A stretch of DNA of 64,000 bases from CAMLQK01 sp035690865 (GTDB lineage Bacteria > Patescibacteriota > Saccharimonadia > Saccharimonadales > UBA4665): positions 124,001 to 188,000 of the forward strand of contig DASSKE010000004.1 of the NCBI GenBank assembly GCA_035690865.1, in the 5' to 3' direction. A program made the translations under genes and the position numbers. Shown here one piece after another: positions 15,635 to 24,215 of this stretch (its first letter is position 1; each line of letters opens with the position of its first letter). The notes beneath the pieces were generated by a model. It searched no databases. It saw nothing but the letters and a program-made list of their open reading frames with translations, and was not told the origin of the DNA.

Positions 15635-17866
15635 GTGAACATCAAGCTAAAACTCATCTCACTTCTTCTTGTTATCGGCCTGATCCCGACATTAGCGGTA
15701 GGCATTGTTTCGTACATAACCATTAGCCGCGAGCTACGGTCGAACACTGCCAACCAGCTTGAGAGTATCAGCGTCAAGCAGGAACAAAAAATAGACTCTT
15801 TGCTTCAGATAAAGCAAGAAGAAGTGAGCAAACTGGTTAACCAGTTTGACTTGCAAGTTGCCTTGGGCCGTTATTTGGCAACCGGCGACAAGGCTGACTA
15901 TGCCGCGCTGGCAAGGCTTTTATCGACTGCTCAAATTGAGACGCCCGAGATGCAGACTATTGCTTTAGGCGACTTAAAGGGTTCAACGCTGATCTCAACC
16001 ACCGAAGGCGAAGCCGGTAAACCAATTGCTGGCAGCGAGATTATCGGTTCCGACGAGAGCAGTATTGTAAGCATCAAAGAGGATAGCCGTGATGGCGTGG
16101 ACAAGCTGTACATAACCACGCGCGTCAGTGTTAACAAGCAAGAAGCGGCCCTTATGACCGTTATTTTTCGTATAGATGATATCGTGGCTACCGTGCAGGA
16201 CTATACCGGATTGGGAACAACCGGTGAGACCCTTATTGTTGCCGATACCAACACAAGCAGTGACACTATTTCACTCTTCCCGCTTCGCTTTAACACCGAT
16301 GCTGCGCTGCACACGCAGCTTAACTCGCTGGATATTTTAAAACACACCGACGGCAAAGTATATAGCGGCATTAAAGATTACCAGGGAGCAGAAAGTATCG
16401 TCGTGGCCAGGCCGCTCGGCTTTGCCAACTGGGTAATGGCCGTCAAGATTGATAGCAGTGAGGCATTGGCGCCTATTCAGGAGCTGCAACGCTCCCTTGT
16501 GGGCATCGCAATCGCTTCGTCAATAATTATCATTGCCATTGCGCTGTATTTTGCCCGCTTCTTCAGCGAGCCTATCCTGCAAATTGCACGCATCTCCAAG
16601 CGTATCGGTCAGGGCGAATTTGATGCGCGAGCCGTGGTTCACCGTCATGACGAAGTTGGCGCATTGGCAGAGAGTATCAACTCCATGGGCATGAGCTTGA
16701 AGGAGTTTGTGCAGCATATTGAGCGCCAGCGTAACCGCCTGCAGGTTATCCTCGACAGTACCGAAGAAAGTATTATCGCTATAGACGCCAACCACATTAT
16801 CCGCACTGTCAATAAAGCCACAGCGCTACTTACCGACCAACCCATTGACCAGATTATTGGTAAATCTATCACCGAAGTATTCCAATGGACACATAACGGT
16901 AAGCTAGCGTCTATTTCTTACGACACACCGGGCACCAACAACTTTGACAATTTACAATACAAAGATACATCTGGCTCGGTACATTATGTAAAACTGAGCG
17001 TGACGCGCCTCGAAAGCATCCGGCAAGGGCACGAGACGCAAGCAATTGTTACCGTGTACGACGAAACCAAGAGCCGCGACCTCGACAACATGAAGATCGA
17101 CTTTGTGTCTATGGCCGCCCATGAGCTGCGTACGCCGTTAGCGGCAATCCGTGGGTATCTCGAACTTATTACCTACAAAGAAGCCAGCAACACTTCTACC
17201 GAGGTACAAAAATATCTGCTGCAAGCTATAAAAAGTACTTCTGAACTCGGCAGCCTTATTAGCAATTTGCTGGATGTGACGCGCATCGAACGCGGCGCTT
17301 TGTCGCTAAATCTGGATCGGGTCGACTTAGCCGCAGGCGTTACCAAGGCAGTCAATGACGCCGGTTTTGCGGCACGCGATAAACAAATTACCTTGCAATA
17401 TACTGGCCCAACCGAAGGCTGCTTTATTATGGGTGATGAAATTGCCATACACGAAGTTATTAATAACCTGCTTGCCAACGCCATCAAATACACTAATCGC
17501 AATGGCCGGGTGAGTGTTGTATTGCAAAAGAAAGCCAACGAGTACTCAGTATCAGTAAGCGACAATGGCATCGGCATTCCTAAATCGGCAATCGGCAACT
17601 TGTTTACTAAATTTTATCGAGTAAAAGGCGGCCTTAATAGTGGCAGTACCGGCACGGGCTTAGGACTTTTTATTGCCAAATCAATCGTTGAGCGTCACAA
17701 TGGTAGTATTGGTGTTACGTCAAAAGAGGGTGTGGGCTCAACATTTACGTTTGTACTGCCTGCGCTTAGCACTACAGCAAATACAGCCCACGTACAACAA
17801 GAGATTGACAACACCTTAATAACAAGGAGGAAGCGTGGCTGGATTACGAAAAATATTACTCGTTGA
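15635..17866 (+). CDS. Cache-HAMP-PAS sensor histidine kinase
   Basis: 743 residues: membrane helix 1 (about 7-29), an extracytoplasmic Cache-like sensor (about 35-285), membrane helix 2 (288-310), HAMP (310-362), PAS (about 368-480), HisKA with phospho-acceptor His in AAHELRTPLA (about 496), and a HATPase domain with N-box NNLLANAIKYT, G1 DNGIGIP and G2 GTGLGLFIAKS (about 600-725). All kinase motifs are intact. GTG 15635 is chosen because the membrane helix begins immediately. It lies 35 bases after the binding-protein gene, and its end overlaps the receiver gene by 32 bases, so the three form one sensory operon. Ligand is unknown. Confidence 0.9.
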   Translation: MNIKLKLISLLLVIGLIPTLAVGIVSYITISRELRSNTANQLESISVKQEQKIDSLLQIKQEEVSKLVNQFDLQVALGRYLATGDKADYAALARLLSTAQIETPEMQTIALGDLKGSTLISTTEGEAGKPIAGSEIIGSDESSIVSIKEDSRDGVDKLYITTRVSVNKQEAALMTVIFRIDDIVATVQDYTGLGTTGETLIVADTNTSSDTISLFPLRFNTDAALHTQLNSLDILKHTDGKVYSGIKDYQGAESIVVARPLGFANWVMAVKIDSSEALAPIQELQRSLVGIAIASSIIIIAIALYFARFFSEPILQIARISKRIGQGEFDARAVVHRHDEVGALAESINSMGMSLKEFVQHIERQRNRLQVILDSTEESIIAIDANHIIRTVNKATALLTDQPIDQIIGKSITEVFQWTHNGKLASISYDTPGTNNFDNLQYKDTSGSVHYVKLSVTRLESIRQGHETQAIVTVYDETKSRDLDNMKIDFVSMAAHELRTPLAAIRGYLELITYKEASNTSTEVQKYLLQAIKSTSELGSLISNLLDVTRIERGALSLNLDRVDLAAGVTKAVNDAGFAARDKQITLQYTGPTEGCFIMGDEIAIHEVINNLLANAIKYTNRNGRVSVVLQKKANEYSVSVSDNGIGIPKSAIGNLFTKFYRVKGGLNSGSTGTGLGLFIAKSIVERHNGSIGVTSKEGVGSTFTFVLPALSTTANTAHVQQEIDNTLITRRKRGWITKNITR

Positions 17867-18215
17867 GGATAATCTTGAACTACGAAACCTCTATGAGATT
17901 TTCTTAAAGCACCATAAGTTTGATGTAGTCACAGCGGTTGACGGCGAAGACGGCCTGCGGGTTGCTAAGCAATATAAACCCGACCTTGTGCTGCTCGACA
18001 TAATGATGCCCAAGAAGGACGGTTTTGAGGTGCTGCAAGAGCTGCGCCATGATCCGCAGTATGGCTGCACAAAGGCCAAAATTGTTCTCCTGACTAACTT
18101 GGGGGATGGTAGTAAGCTGACTCCCCAAACCAAGCAAGACATGGATGGGTATGTTATTAAGGCCGAGATTGTACTCGACGACCTGCTGGATATTATTAAA
18201 TCACTCGAAACGTAG
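17835..18215 (+). CDS. Single-domain response regulator
   Basis: 126 residues, a complete receiver domain and nothing else. Acidic pair Glu11-Asp12, phospho-acceptor Asp55 in LVLLDIMMPK, Thr in VLLTNLG and conserved Lys in GYVIKAE are all present. It has no DNA-binding or enzymatic output, so it must act by protein contact or pass phosphate on. GTG 17835 has an excellent AAGGAGG (17824-17830) lying inside the kinase gene, and the 32-base overlap implies coupled translation. The cognate kinase is the upstream gene. The orphan kinase at 62.5 kb could also be a partner. Confidence 0.9.
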   Translation: MAGLRKILLVEDNLELRNLYEIFLKHHKFDVVTAVDGEDGLRVAKQYKPDLVLLDIMMPKKDGFEVLQELRHDPQYGCTKAKIVLLTNLGDGSKLTPQTKQDMDGYVIKAEIVLDDLLDIIKSLET

Positions 18216-18230
18216 CACGTAGCGTACTGT

Positions 18231-19019
18231 TTATTCTTGAGAGTAATCAGGTGCGGCTGGTAATCCAAAGAACTCTTCAAGGGTAGTAACGCCTTTGTTG
18301 TGCATTTCGGTTGCCAGATCAGTACCCACATAGCGTACGTGCCAGGGCTCGTAAATATAGCCGGTTGTTCCCTGTTTATCTTTGGGATATCGGATAATGA
18401 ACCCGTATTTGTAGCTATTGTCGGCTAGCCACTTGCCTGCCGCAGTATCGCCAAAGCATTCTTCTACATCGCAAGCCGGCTTGTCGGGTGTGCCTAGGTC
18501 GGCCGCCCAGCCGGTTTGGTGTTCGCTGTGCCCTGGCCGTGCACTTTGGGTATCGGCAACGGCTTTGCCCTGTTCCGAAACGTAGCGGTTATACAGAGCC
18601 ACCTGAAACGAGTATGAGCGGTAGCCGCTCTGTAAGTTGAGTAAAATGCCATCTTTTTTTGCTGCCGCAACCAACGACTCTAAATGTGGCGCCATAGCAG
18701 CACCGACATGTTTTTCCATATCTGTTGTCGCTGCCAGCGGAATATTTGGAATAGTCAAAGCGGGTGCATAGTTGACCGGGTTAAGCGGCCGCTGTTTATT
18801 CACGACCACCCACATACTGGTCGGATCTTCGAGCGAATACTGCGCCGTATTAAATGAAGGCTGCTGCTCGGTATGTTGTCCTGCAGCGTTATTGGTGCTT
18901 TTGGTGGTAGTACTCTCCCCTTTGCCGCCAGGTGCCTTGCTTTGTTGTGTGTGCCAAAAAAAGGCCAGGCCTGCACCCATAATGCCCATAATGAGTATAA
19001 AAATCATTTTTCGCTTCAT
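18231..19019 (-). CDS. VanY-type D-alanyl-D-alanine carboxypeptidase (M15B)
   Basis: 262 residues: N-terminal membrane anchor MKRKMIFILIMGIMGAGLAF, a Ser/Thr/Gln-rich spacer, then the peptidase domain. Zinc ligands and catalytic residues appear in PGHSEHQTGWAADLG (His and Asp) and EPWHVRYVG (Glu and His). The domain opens with the family phrase LQSGYRSYSFQ. VanY enzymes remove the terminal D-Ala from peptidoglycan stem peptides outside the membrane. The longer frame upstream of codon ATG 19019 is rejected: it lacks a signal sequence in the right place, and a -10 box lies seven bases before this ATG. It ends 15 bases from the convergent receiver gene. Confidence 0.88.
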   Translation of the reverse strand: MKRKMIFILIMGIMGAGLAFFWHTQQSKAPGGKGESTTTKSTNNAAGQHTEQQPSFNTAQYSLEDPTSMWVVVNKQRPLNPVNYAPALTIPNIPLAATTDMEKHVGAAMAPHLESLVAAAKKDGILLNLQSGYRSYSFQVALYNRYVSEQGKAVADTQSARPGHSEHQTGWAADLGTPDKPACDVEECFGDTAAGKWLADNSYKYGFIIRYPKDKQGTTGYIYEPWHVRYVGTDLATEMHNKGVTTLEEFFGLPAAPDYSQE

Positions 19020-19026
19020 AGTAGGT

Positions 19027-19075
19027 ATTGTAGGCCTTTGGCTGGTACAATGTAAAAAGTATCGCAAATATGCGA
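19027..19075. promoter_or_regulatory. Divergent vanY/hydrolase promoter region with inverted repeat
   Basis: Minus strand: TACAAT (19027-19032), seven bases before ATG 19019, leaderless. Plus strand: extended -10 TGGTACAAT (19043-19051) for the hydrolase gene, implying a leader of about 50 bases. That leader contains the inverted repeat TCGCA-AATA-TGCGA (19062-19075), which could be an operator or a small RNA hairpin. Confidence 0.5.
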
Positions 19076-19109
19076 AAAAATACCGACATAATAAGAAAGT
19101 TCGTTTGAA

Positions 19110-20045
19110 ATGGCTAAGAACCCGCATGACGCTGCCCAGTACATAGCTCCGCTCAACATGAACGGTCTCCAGGGAAGAATGCTGCATATTCCGGCCAAAA
19201 AAGGCCACAAGCGCGAGATTCTATTTGTATACGGACACCACTCAAGCTTAGAGCGCTGGTGGGGGCTTATGGCTAACCTGAGTAATTACGGCTCTGTGAC
19301 CATGCCTGATTTGCCTGGTTTTGGCGGTATGGACAGTTTTTATAAAATCGGCAAAGAGGCTACTCTTGACAACTTGGCAGATTACTTGGCAGCTTTTGTA
19401 AAGCTACGTTACAAGCGGCGCCGTTTTATTATTGTGGGTATGAGCCTGGGGTTTGTTATTGCAACGCGTATGTTGCAGCGGTATCCTGAACTGTCTAAAA
19501 AAGTCGATTTGCTGGTAAGCTTTGCCGGTTTTGCTCATAAAGATGATTTTTCATTCAGCAAACGACGAATGCAATTTTACCTGTTGAATGCACGTTTCTT
19601 CTCGCTGCCGGTAACCTCCAGCTTCTTCAGACACGTTATTTTGCATAAGTACATTTTACGTACGGTGTATCGCCATACTAATAATGCCAAAAATAAATTT
19701 AAAGGTGTTGTTGGCGAAGAACTGCAAGAAATGCTCGATGTTGAGGTGCGTTTGTGGCACGACAACGACGTACGCACTTACATGAAGACGACTGTAGAAT
19801 TCCTAACGCTTGATAACTGTAAAAAACAGGTTGATCTGCCGGTGTACCATATTGCCGTGCAGGCTGACCAATACTTTGACAACGCCATTGTAGAGCAACA
19901 TATGCGCGTCATTTTTAAAGAATTCCATCAAATGGCCAACATTGATGTGGCTAAACATGCACCAAGCGTTATCGCCGACGAAGCTGCTGCGGCACCGTTC
20001 ATCCCCCCTAAACTGCGGCAAATACTGAATAAACTAGGCGCATAG
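19110..20045 (+). CDS. Alpha/beta hydrolase
   Basis: 311 residues with the alpha/beta hydrolase core. An early oxyanion-type strand reads LFVYGHHSSLERWWG (about 38-52). PDLPGFGGMDS corresponds to the loop before the lid, and the nucleophile elbow is IIVGMSLGFVIA (Ser about residue 113 in G-M-S-L-G). The acid and His are plausibly in the C-terminal third (HIAVQADQYFDN, VAKHAPS), with His in KHAPSV. There is no signal peptide, so it is cytosolic. Substrate is not predictable. The long basic insert between residues 150 and 215 probably forms the lid. It is followed after 56 bases by the promoter of the anchored propeller gene. Confidence 0.8.
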   Translation: MAKNPHDAAQYIAPLNMNGLQGRMLHIPAKKGHKREILFVYGHHSSLERWWGLMANLSNYGSVTMPDLPGFGGMDSFYKIGKEATLDNLADYLAAFVKLRYKRRRFIIVGMSLGFVIATRMLQRYPELSKKVDLLVSFAGFAHKDDFSFSKRRMQFYLLNARFFSLPVTSSFFRHVILHKYILRTVYRHTNNAKNKFKGVVGEELQEMLDVEVRLWHDNDVRTYMKTTVEFLTLDNCKKQVDLPVYHIAVQADQYFDNAIVEQHMRVIFKEFHQMANIDVAKHAPSVIADEAAAAPFIPPKLRQILNKLGA

Positions 20046-20080
20046 CTACCTTAAAAACCTTCGGCAGAACATAAGCTTTT

Positions 20081-20102
20081 TGGTACACTACATATAAAGG
20101 AG
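20081..20102 (+). promoter_or_regulatory. Promoter and ribosome site of the anchored propeller gene
   Basis: Extended -10 TGGTACACT (20081-20089); AAGGAG at 20097-20102. The ribosome site lies 11 bases before ATG 20114 but touches GTG 20102, so the ATG is preferred as start. Confidence 0.5.
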
Positions 20103-20113
20103 TGTGCGTAAAA

Positions 20114-21871
20114 ATGACAGAAAAACACAACAAAGAAGCTGATGATATGCATAAAGAGTCATTGCTTGAGCCATTTGAATCAGAAGATACTATACCTTCG
20201 GATGAGGCTCAGCATCCTAAGCCCGAGGCTGTGCCGCCGCTACCGCACCATGGGAAATTCGCTGGCTTCTGGATTGGTTTTTGGCGTCAGAAGAAGTGGA
20301 CATTGCCCCTGAGCATCATAACGCTCCTGGCTATTCTACTGGCAATTCCCGCTACGCGCTATCCGCTCCTTGCTATTGGCATCAAAAAAACATACACCAT
20401 CACCATTACCGACAGCACAACACACACGGCCGTGAGTGGTGCTCGGGTAATGTTGGACGGCAGAACAGCTTCTACCGATAATAAGGGCAGAGTTTCTATT
20501 AAAGCATCTGTCGGTGACCATACGGTTGCTATCACTAAAAAGTATTACAAATCATACGAGCGGCATATATTCGTTGGCTTAAGCGGTTCTCACCAACAAA
20601 AGATCGCTCTTGTGGCAAGTGGCCGTCAGGTTCCCCTAACTATCATAAATCGCATTACCAAAAAGCCGGTCGAGAACGCCGAAATTACTGTGCTTGATAC
20701 TACTGCTAAAACGGACAGCAATGGCAAAGCAGTTATCGTACTCCCTACTCTTGCGCCAACACAAAAAGCCACCATTACGGCGAGTGGCTATAACGACACA
20801 ACGGCCAATCTCAGGGTGACTAGTGATGTTACCGATGCCAATACGATCGCTCTAACTCCCTCTGGCAGAGTGTACTTCTTATCAAATCTGAGCGGCACTA
20901 TGGATGTAGTGTCGACGCGCTACGATGGCTCTGACCGCAAGGTGGTATTGGCGGGTACAGGCAAAGAAGACGCCACTAGTACTGTATTGCGGGCCTCTAA
21001 CGACTGGCATTATCTTGTATTACTCTCAAAACGAGATGGCGGCCAGTACAGTAAACTGTTCCTCATTGACACCACCACAGACAAGCTAACGACTATAGAC
21101 GAAGGCGAAGCATCCTTTACTATGGTAGGTTGGGCGGGTGACCGTTTTGTATACACCGTTTCCCGCGATACATATAAAGAGTGGCAGCCAAAACGCAACG
21201 CACTTAAGAGTTACGACGTACCGAGCAAGAAGATAACTACATTAGACGAAACCGCGGCAGACGGTTCGAGCGCATCATTGTATGCCGCGGAGTCAATCTC
21301 GCCCAGCGTGCAGATATCAGGCAACAGTATTGTATACGCGTTTGTGTGGCACCCCGGCTACTATACGGGCCTTTTGAACGGCAAAAGCGACACTATCCGA
21401 CAGATCAATGCCGATGGCAGCGGTAAGAAAACGCTTAAAGACTTTGGCCGTTCATCAACGGCCAGTTACGCCTACGTTAACATGTATACCTATCGGCCCG
21501 GCCTTATACGAATCTCAATCGAGAGTACCAGTAGTTCTGCCTACACCTATCAAATCGGTGGCTCGGTAAAAGATGCTCCAGACCTCAAGAATAACTTTTA
21601 TGCCGACGCACACCCGTACCAAACGTCTCCTGCTGGTGACAAGACTTTTTGGGCCGAAGCCCGTGATGGCAAGCAAACGCTGTTTGTGGGTGATGCAAAG
21701 GCCGAGAATGGCAAACAAATTGCCACACTCACCGAGTACTATGCGTATGGCTGGGCTAACGACAAGTATTTATTGGTGTCCAAGAACAACACTGACCTAT
21801 ATATTCTGCCAGTTTCTGGAGGCGACGCACTTAAGGTAGCAGACATGTACCCTGCCCCGACGGTGTACTAG
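20114..21871 (+). CDS. Membrane-anchored protein with carboxypeptidase-regulatory-like repeats and TolB-like propeller
   Basis: 585 residues: a charged, acidic cytoplasmic N-terminus (about 1-60), one membrane helix (LPLSIITLLAILLAIPATRY, about 68-87), then two tandem small beta domains (about 95-185 and 186-255). The repeated design is 'variable segment, VxGARVMLDG, T-x-D-N-G-x-V', typical of carboxypeptidase-regulatory-like or Ig-like repeats. The remainder is rich in blades of the form 'GRVYFLSNLSG', 'DWHYLVLLSKRDGG' and 'NDKYLLVSKNNTD', characteristic of TolB/YncE-type beta propellers. No catalytic residues stand out. It probably displays a binding scaffold outside the membrane. Confidence 0.75.
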   Translation: MTEKHNKEADDMHKESLLEPFESEDTIPSDEAQHPKPEAVPPLPHHGKFAGFWIGFWRQKKWTLPLSIITLLAILLAIPATRYPLLAIGIKKTYTITITDSTTHTAVSGARVMLDGRTASTDNKGRVSIKASVGDHTVAITKKYYKSYERHIFVGLSGSHQQKIALVASGRQVPLTIINRITKKPVENAEITVLDTTAKTDSNGKAVIVLPTLAPTQKATITASGYNDTTANLRVTSDVTDANTIALTPSGRVYFLSNLSGTMDVVSTRYDGSDRKVVLAGTGKEDATSTVLRASNDWHYLVLLSKRDGGQYSKLFLIDTTTDKLTTIDEGEASFTMVGWAGDRFVYTVSRDTYKEWQPKRNALKSYDVPSKKITTLDETAADGSSASLYAAESISPSVQISGNSIVYAFVWHPGYYTGLLNGKSDTIRQINADGSGKKTLKDFGRSSTASYAYVNMYTYRPGLIRISIESTSSSAYTYQIGGSVKDAPDLKNNFYADAHPYQTSPAGDKTFWAEARDGKQTLFVGDAKAENGKQIATLTEYYAYGWANDKYLLVSKNNTDLYILPVSGGDALKVADMYPAPTVY

Positions 21872-21897
21872 CCATTTTGTCGATGCGCAATAAATGA

Positions 21898-21913
21898 TAT
21901 ACTAGGGCCTAGT
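21898..21913 (+). promoter_or_regulatory. Promoter with operator-like palindrome before the glycosyltransferase operon
   Basis: -10 TATACT (21898-21903) overlaps the palindrome ACTAGG-G-CCTAGT (21901-21913), which ends just before ATG 21915. The one-base centre cannot form an RNA loop, so it looks like a DNA-level repressor site at the transcription start. Confidence 0.45.
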
Positions 21914-21914
21914 T

Positions 21915-23069
21915 ATGAAGATCGGACTTGTTTGCCCGTACAATGTCACCAAGGGGGGTGGCGTCAAAGAACATATTTTTGCCGAACAGGCGGAACTTGT
22001 TTCTCGTGGGCACGAAGTATATATCATTACCCCGCAGCCCCGCGATTACGACGAAGAGCTTGTTAAGCACAATAATGTCCTGTTTGTTGGGTCGGCAACA
22101 GATTTTAACTCGCCACTACACACTACTATCCAAGTATCGGCAAGTCTCAACGACGATATCGATCATATGCTCGAAACGCACCAATTTGATATTTTGCATT
22201 TTCACGAGCCATGGGTACCGGTGTTGAGCCGCCAAATTCTTACACGTTCTAATACGGTCAATGTGGCAACATTCCACGCAAAGCTGCCAGAAACGATGAT
22301 GACGCGTACCATGGTCAAAGTGGTCACGCCGTACACCAAGGCAGTCCTTAAATATATTGATGAGTTTACGGCGGTGTCTGACGCGGCTGCTGAATATGTA
22401 TGCTCGTTAACCGAGGAGCCGATTGCGCTGATCCCTAATGGCATTGATCTTAACGACTACCGCGCGCCTGCCCGCCGGAGTGACCGCCGTAAGCAAAAAA
22501 CTATTTTTTATGTTGGCCGCCTAGAGGGGCGCAAGGGCGTTAAGCATCTCTTGCAAGCCTACGCTACGCTGCAAGAGAAGTGCGATGACGTGCGGCTGGT
22601 TATCGCTGGCGATGGCCCCGACCGCGACAAGCTCGAAATGCTTGCCGATGATCTTAAGTTGCGCAATGTGGAATTTGTGGGCTATATCAGTGATAAAGAA
22701 AAGAAGCAATATCTACGAAATGTAGATCTGTTCTGTTCACCTGCTTTGTATGGCGAAAGCTTTGGCATAGTTTTGCTAGAGGCAATGGCCAGTGGTTTAG
22801 TAACGGTTGCTGGTAATAACCCTGGCTACGCCAGTGTTATGCAGGGCTTGGGGGCTATCTCTTTGGTCAACCCTAAAGACGATGCCGAGTTTGCTCGCCG
22901 CCTCGATTTGTTATTGCACGAAGTTGATCTACGTAAATTGTGGCGCGAGTGGGCCGCAAACGAAATCAACCAGTATTCCTATGAGGCAATTGTTGATCAA
23001 TACGAAGAAGTTTTTAAGCAAGCCCTTAAGAATCATGCCGACAAAAAAGCCCAGGAACTCGACGACTAA
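21915..23069 (+). CDS. GT4-family glycosyltransferase (PimA-like)
   Basis: 384 residues with the two-domain GT-B fold. The N-terminus MKIGLVCPYNVTKGGGVKEH holds the Gly-rich acceptor loop. The C-terminal donor site has FYVGRLEGRKGVKHLL, VIAGDGPD and the E-x7-E signature in YGESFGIVLLEAMASG. The overall character is closest to PimA-like mannosyltransferases acting on a membrane lipid acceptor from a nucleotide sugar. It is first gene of a three-gene unit with a second GT4 and an AI-2E-type membrane protein, so a glycolipid or surface polymer is likely. Donor and acceptor are not certain. Confidence 0.88.
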   Translation: MKIGLVCPYNVTKGGGVKEHIFAEQAELVSRGHEVYIITPQPRDYDEELVKHNNVLFVGSATDFNSPLHTTIQVSASLNDDIDHMLETHQFDILHFHEPWVPVLSRQILTRSNTVNVATFHAKLPETMMTRTMVKVVTPYTKAVLKYIDEFTAVSDAAAEYVCSLTEEPIALIPNGIDLNDYRAPARRSDRRKQKTIFYVGRLEGRKGVKHLLQAYATLQEKCDDVRLVIAGDGPDRDKLEMLADDLKLRNVEFVGYISDKEKKQYLRNVDLFCSPALYGESFGIVLLEAMASGLVTVAGNNPGYASVMQGLGAISLVNPKDDAEFARRLDLLLHEVDLRKLWREWAANEINQYSYEAIVDQYEEVFKQALKNHADKKAQELDD

Positions 23070-24201
23070 ACCACTCAAGATCGGCTTTGTGCTCGATGAT
23101 ACGCTCGACACTGCCGATGGTGTGCAGCAGTATGTTTTAACCGTGAGCACCTGGCTTAAGGCGCAGGGTCATGAGGTACATTACCTTGTTGGCCAAACAG
23201 CACGCACCGACCTTGAGCATATTCATAGCTTGGCCCGCAATGTTGCCGTGCGCTTTAATAAGAATCGTATGAGTATTCCGCTGCCTGCCTCCAAACCGGC
23301 CTTGCGGCAGTTGCTGGAGCGCGAAAAGTTTGATGTGCTGCATGTGCAACTTCCCTATAGCCCCATGCTAGCCGGCCGAATTATTGCCAGTGCTCCTGCG
23401 CAAACGGCGATTGTGGGCACGTTTCATGTAGCACCGTACTCTTTGCTTGTTTCTCTTGGAAATCACTTGCTGCACGTTTTAAACCGGCGTAGCATACGAC
23501 GCTTCGATAATATTATGAGCGTTTCTTCGGTGGCGCAACAATTTGCCCGCAAAACCATTAAGCAGGATACCAGCATTGTTCCCAATACGGTAGACCTTGG
23601 CCCATACGCAGCCGCGAAGCCGCTTAAGCGATATAACGATGGTGTTACTACGGTACTTTTTTTGGGCCGGTTAGTAGAGCGCAAGGGCTGTTGGCACTTA
23701 TTGAGGGCAATTCGTATATTGCGTGATGAGCGGTTGGTAAAAAAGCCCTTTAGGGTAGTTATTTGTGGCAAGGGACAGCTCGAGACGCCCCTTAAACGCT
23801 ATGTAGCAGAACATCAGCTAGAAAGCATTGTGGATTTTGCCGGATTTGTAGCCGAAGAAGATAAGCCAGCTTATATGGCCGCCGCCGATGTGGCAGTATT
23901 CCCGAGCACTGGCGGCGAAAGCTTTGGCATTGTTCTTATAGAGGCAATGGCCGCCGCTAAGGGCGCTGTGCTCGCCGGTAATAACCCGGGCTATGCCAGC
24001 GTGGCTCGCCCCGAAGCGCTCTTTGATCCACATAATGAGCGGCAGCTGGCCAACATGCTCGCAGAACACATTAACAGCCCATCGCTCCGGGCGCAGTACC
24101 ATGCGCAGCAACAGATAATGGTTAAGCAATATGATGTAGCAACAGTGGGGCGCCAGATTGAGGACTGTTACATTGCCGCATTGCATAGCAGGCGCAAGTA
24201 G
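23035..24201 (+). CDS. Second GT4-family glycosyltransferase
   Basis: 388 residues, GT-B fold, related to the preceding gene. N-terminal IGFVLDDTLDTADGVQQYV gives the acceptor loop; donor-site phrases are VLFLGRLVERKGCWHLL, VICGKGQLE and GGESFGIVLIEAMAAAKG. The true start is ATG 23035 inside the end of the previous gene (35-base overlap). An open frame continues 228 bases further upstream, but that stretch is the shadow of the first gene and adds no family residues. The overlap implies translational coupling, so the two enzymes probably add successive sugars. Confidence 0.88.
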   Translation: MPTKKPRNSTTKPLKIGFVLDDTLDTADGVQQYVLTVSTWLKAQGHEVHYLVGQTARTDLEHIHSLARNVAVRFNKNRMSIPLPASKPALRQLLEREKFDVLHVQLPYSPMLAGRIIASAPAQTAIVGTFHVAPYSLLVSLGNHLLHVLNRRSIRRFDNIMSVSSVAQQFARKTIKQDTSIVPNTVDLGPYAAAKPLKRYNDGVTTVLFLGRLVERKGCWHLLRAIRILRDERLVKKPFRVVICGKGQLETPLKRYVAEHQLESIVDFAGFVAEEDKPAYMAAADVAVFPSTGGESFGIVLIEAMAAAKGAVLAGNNPGYASVARPEALFDPHNERQLANMLAEHINSPSLRAQYHAQQQIMVKQYDVATVGRQIEDCYIAALHSRRK

Positions 24202-24215
24202 GTAATAATAAAGAC

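Noticed and set aside
22807..23034. Extended N-terminus of the second GT4 protein
   Set aside because: It is the shadow of the first gene in another frame and adds nothing recognisable; ATG 23035 fits the fold.
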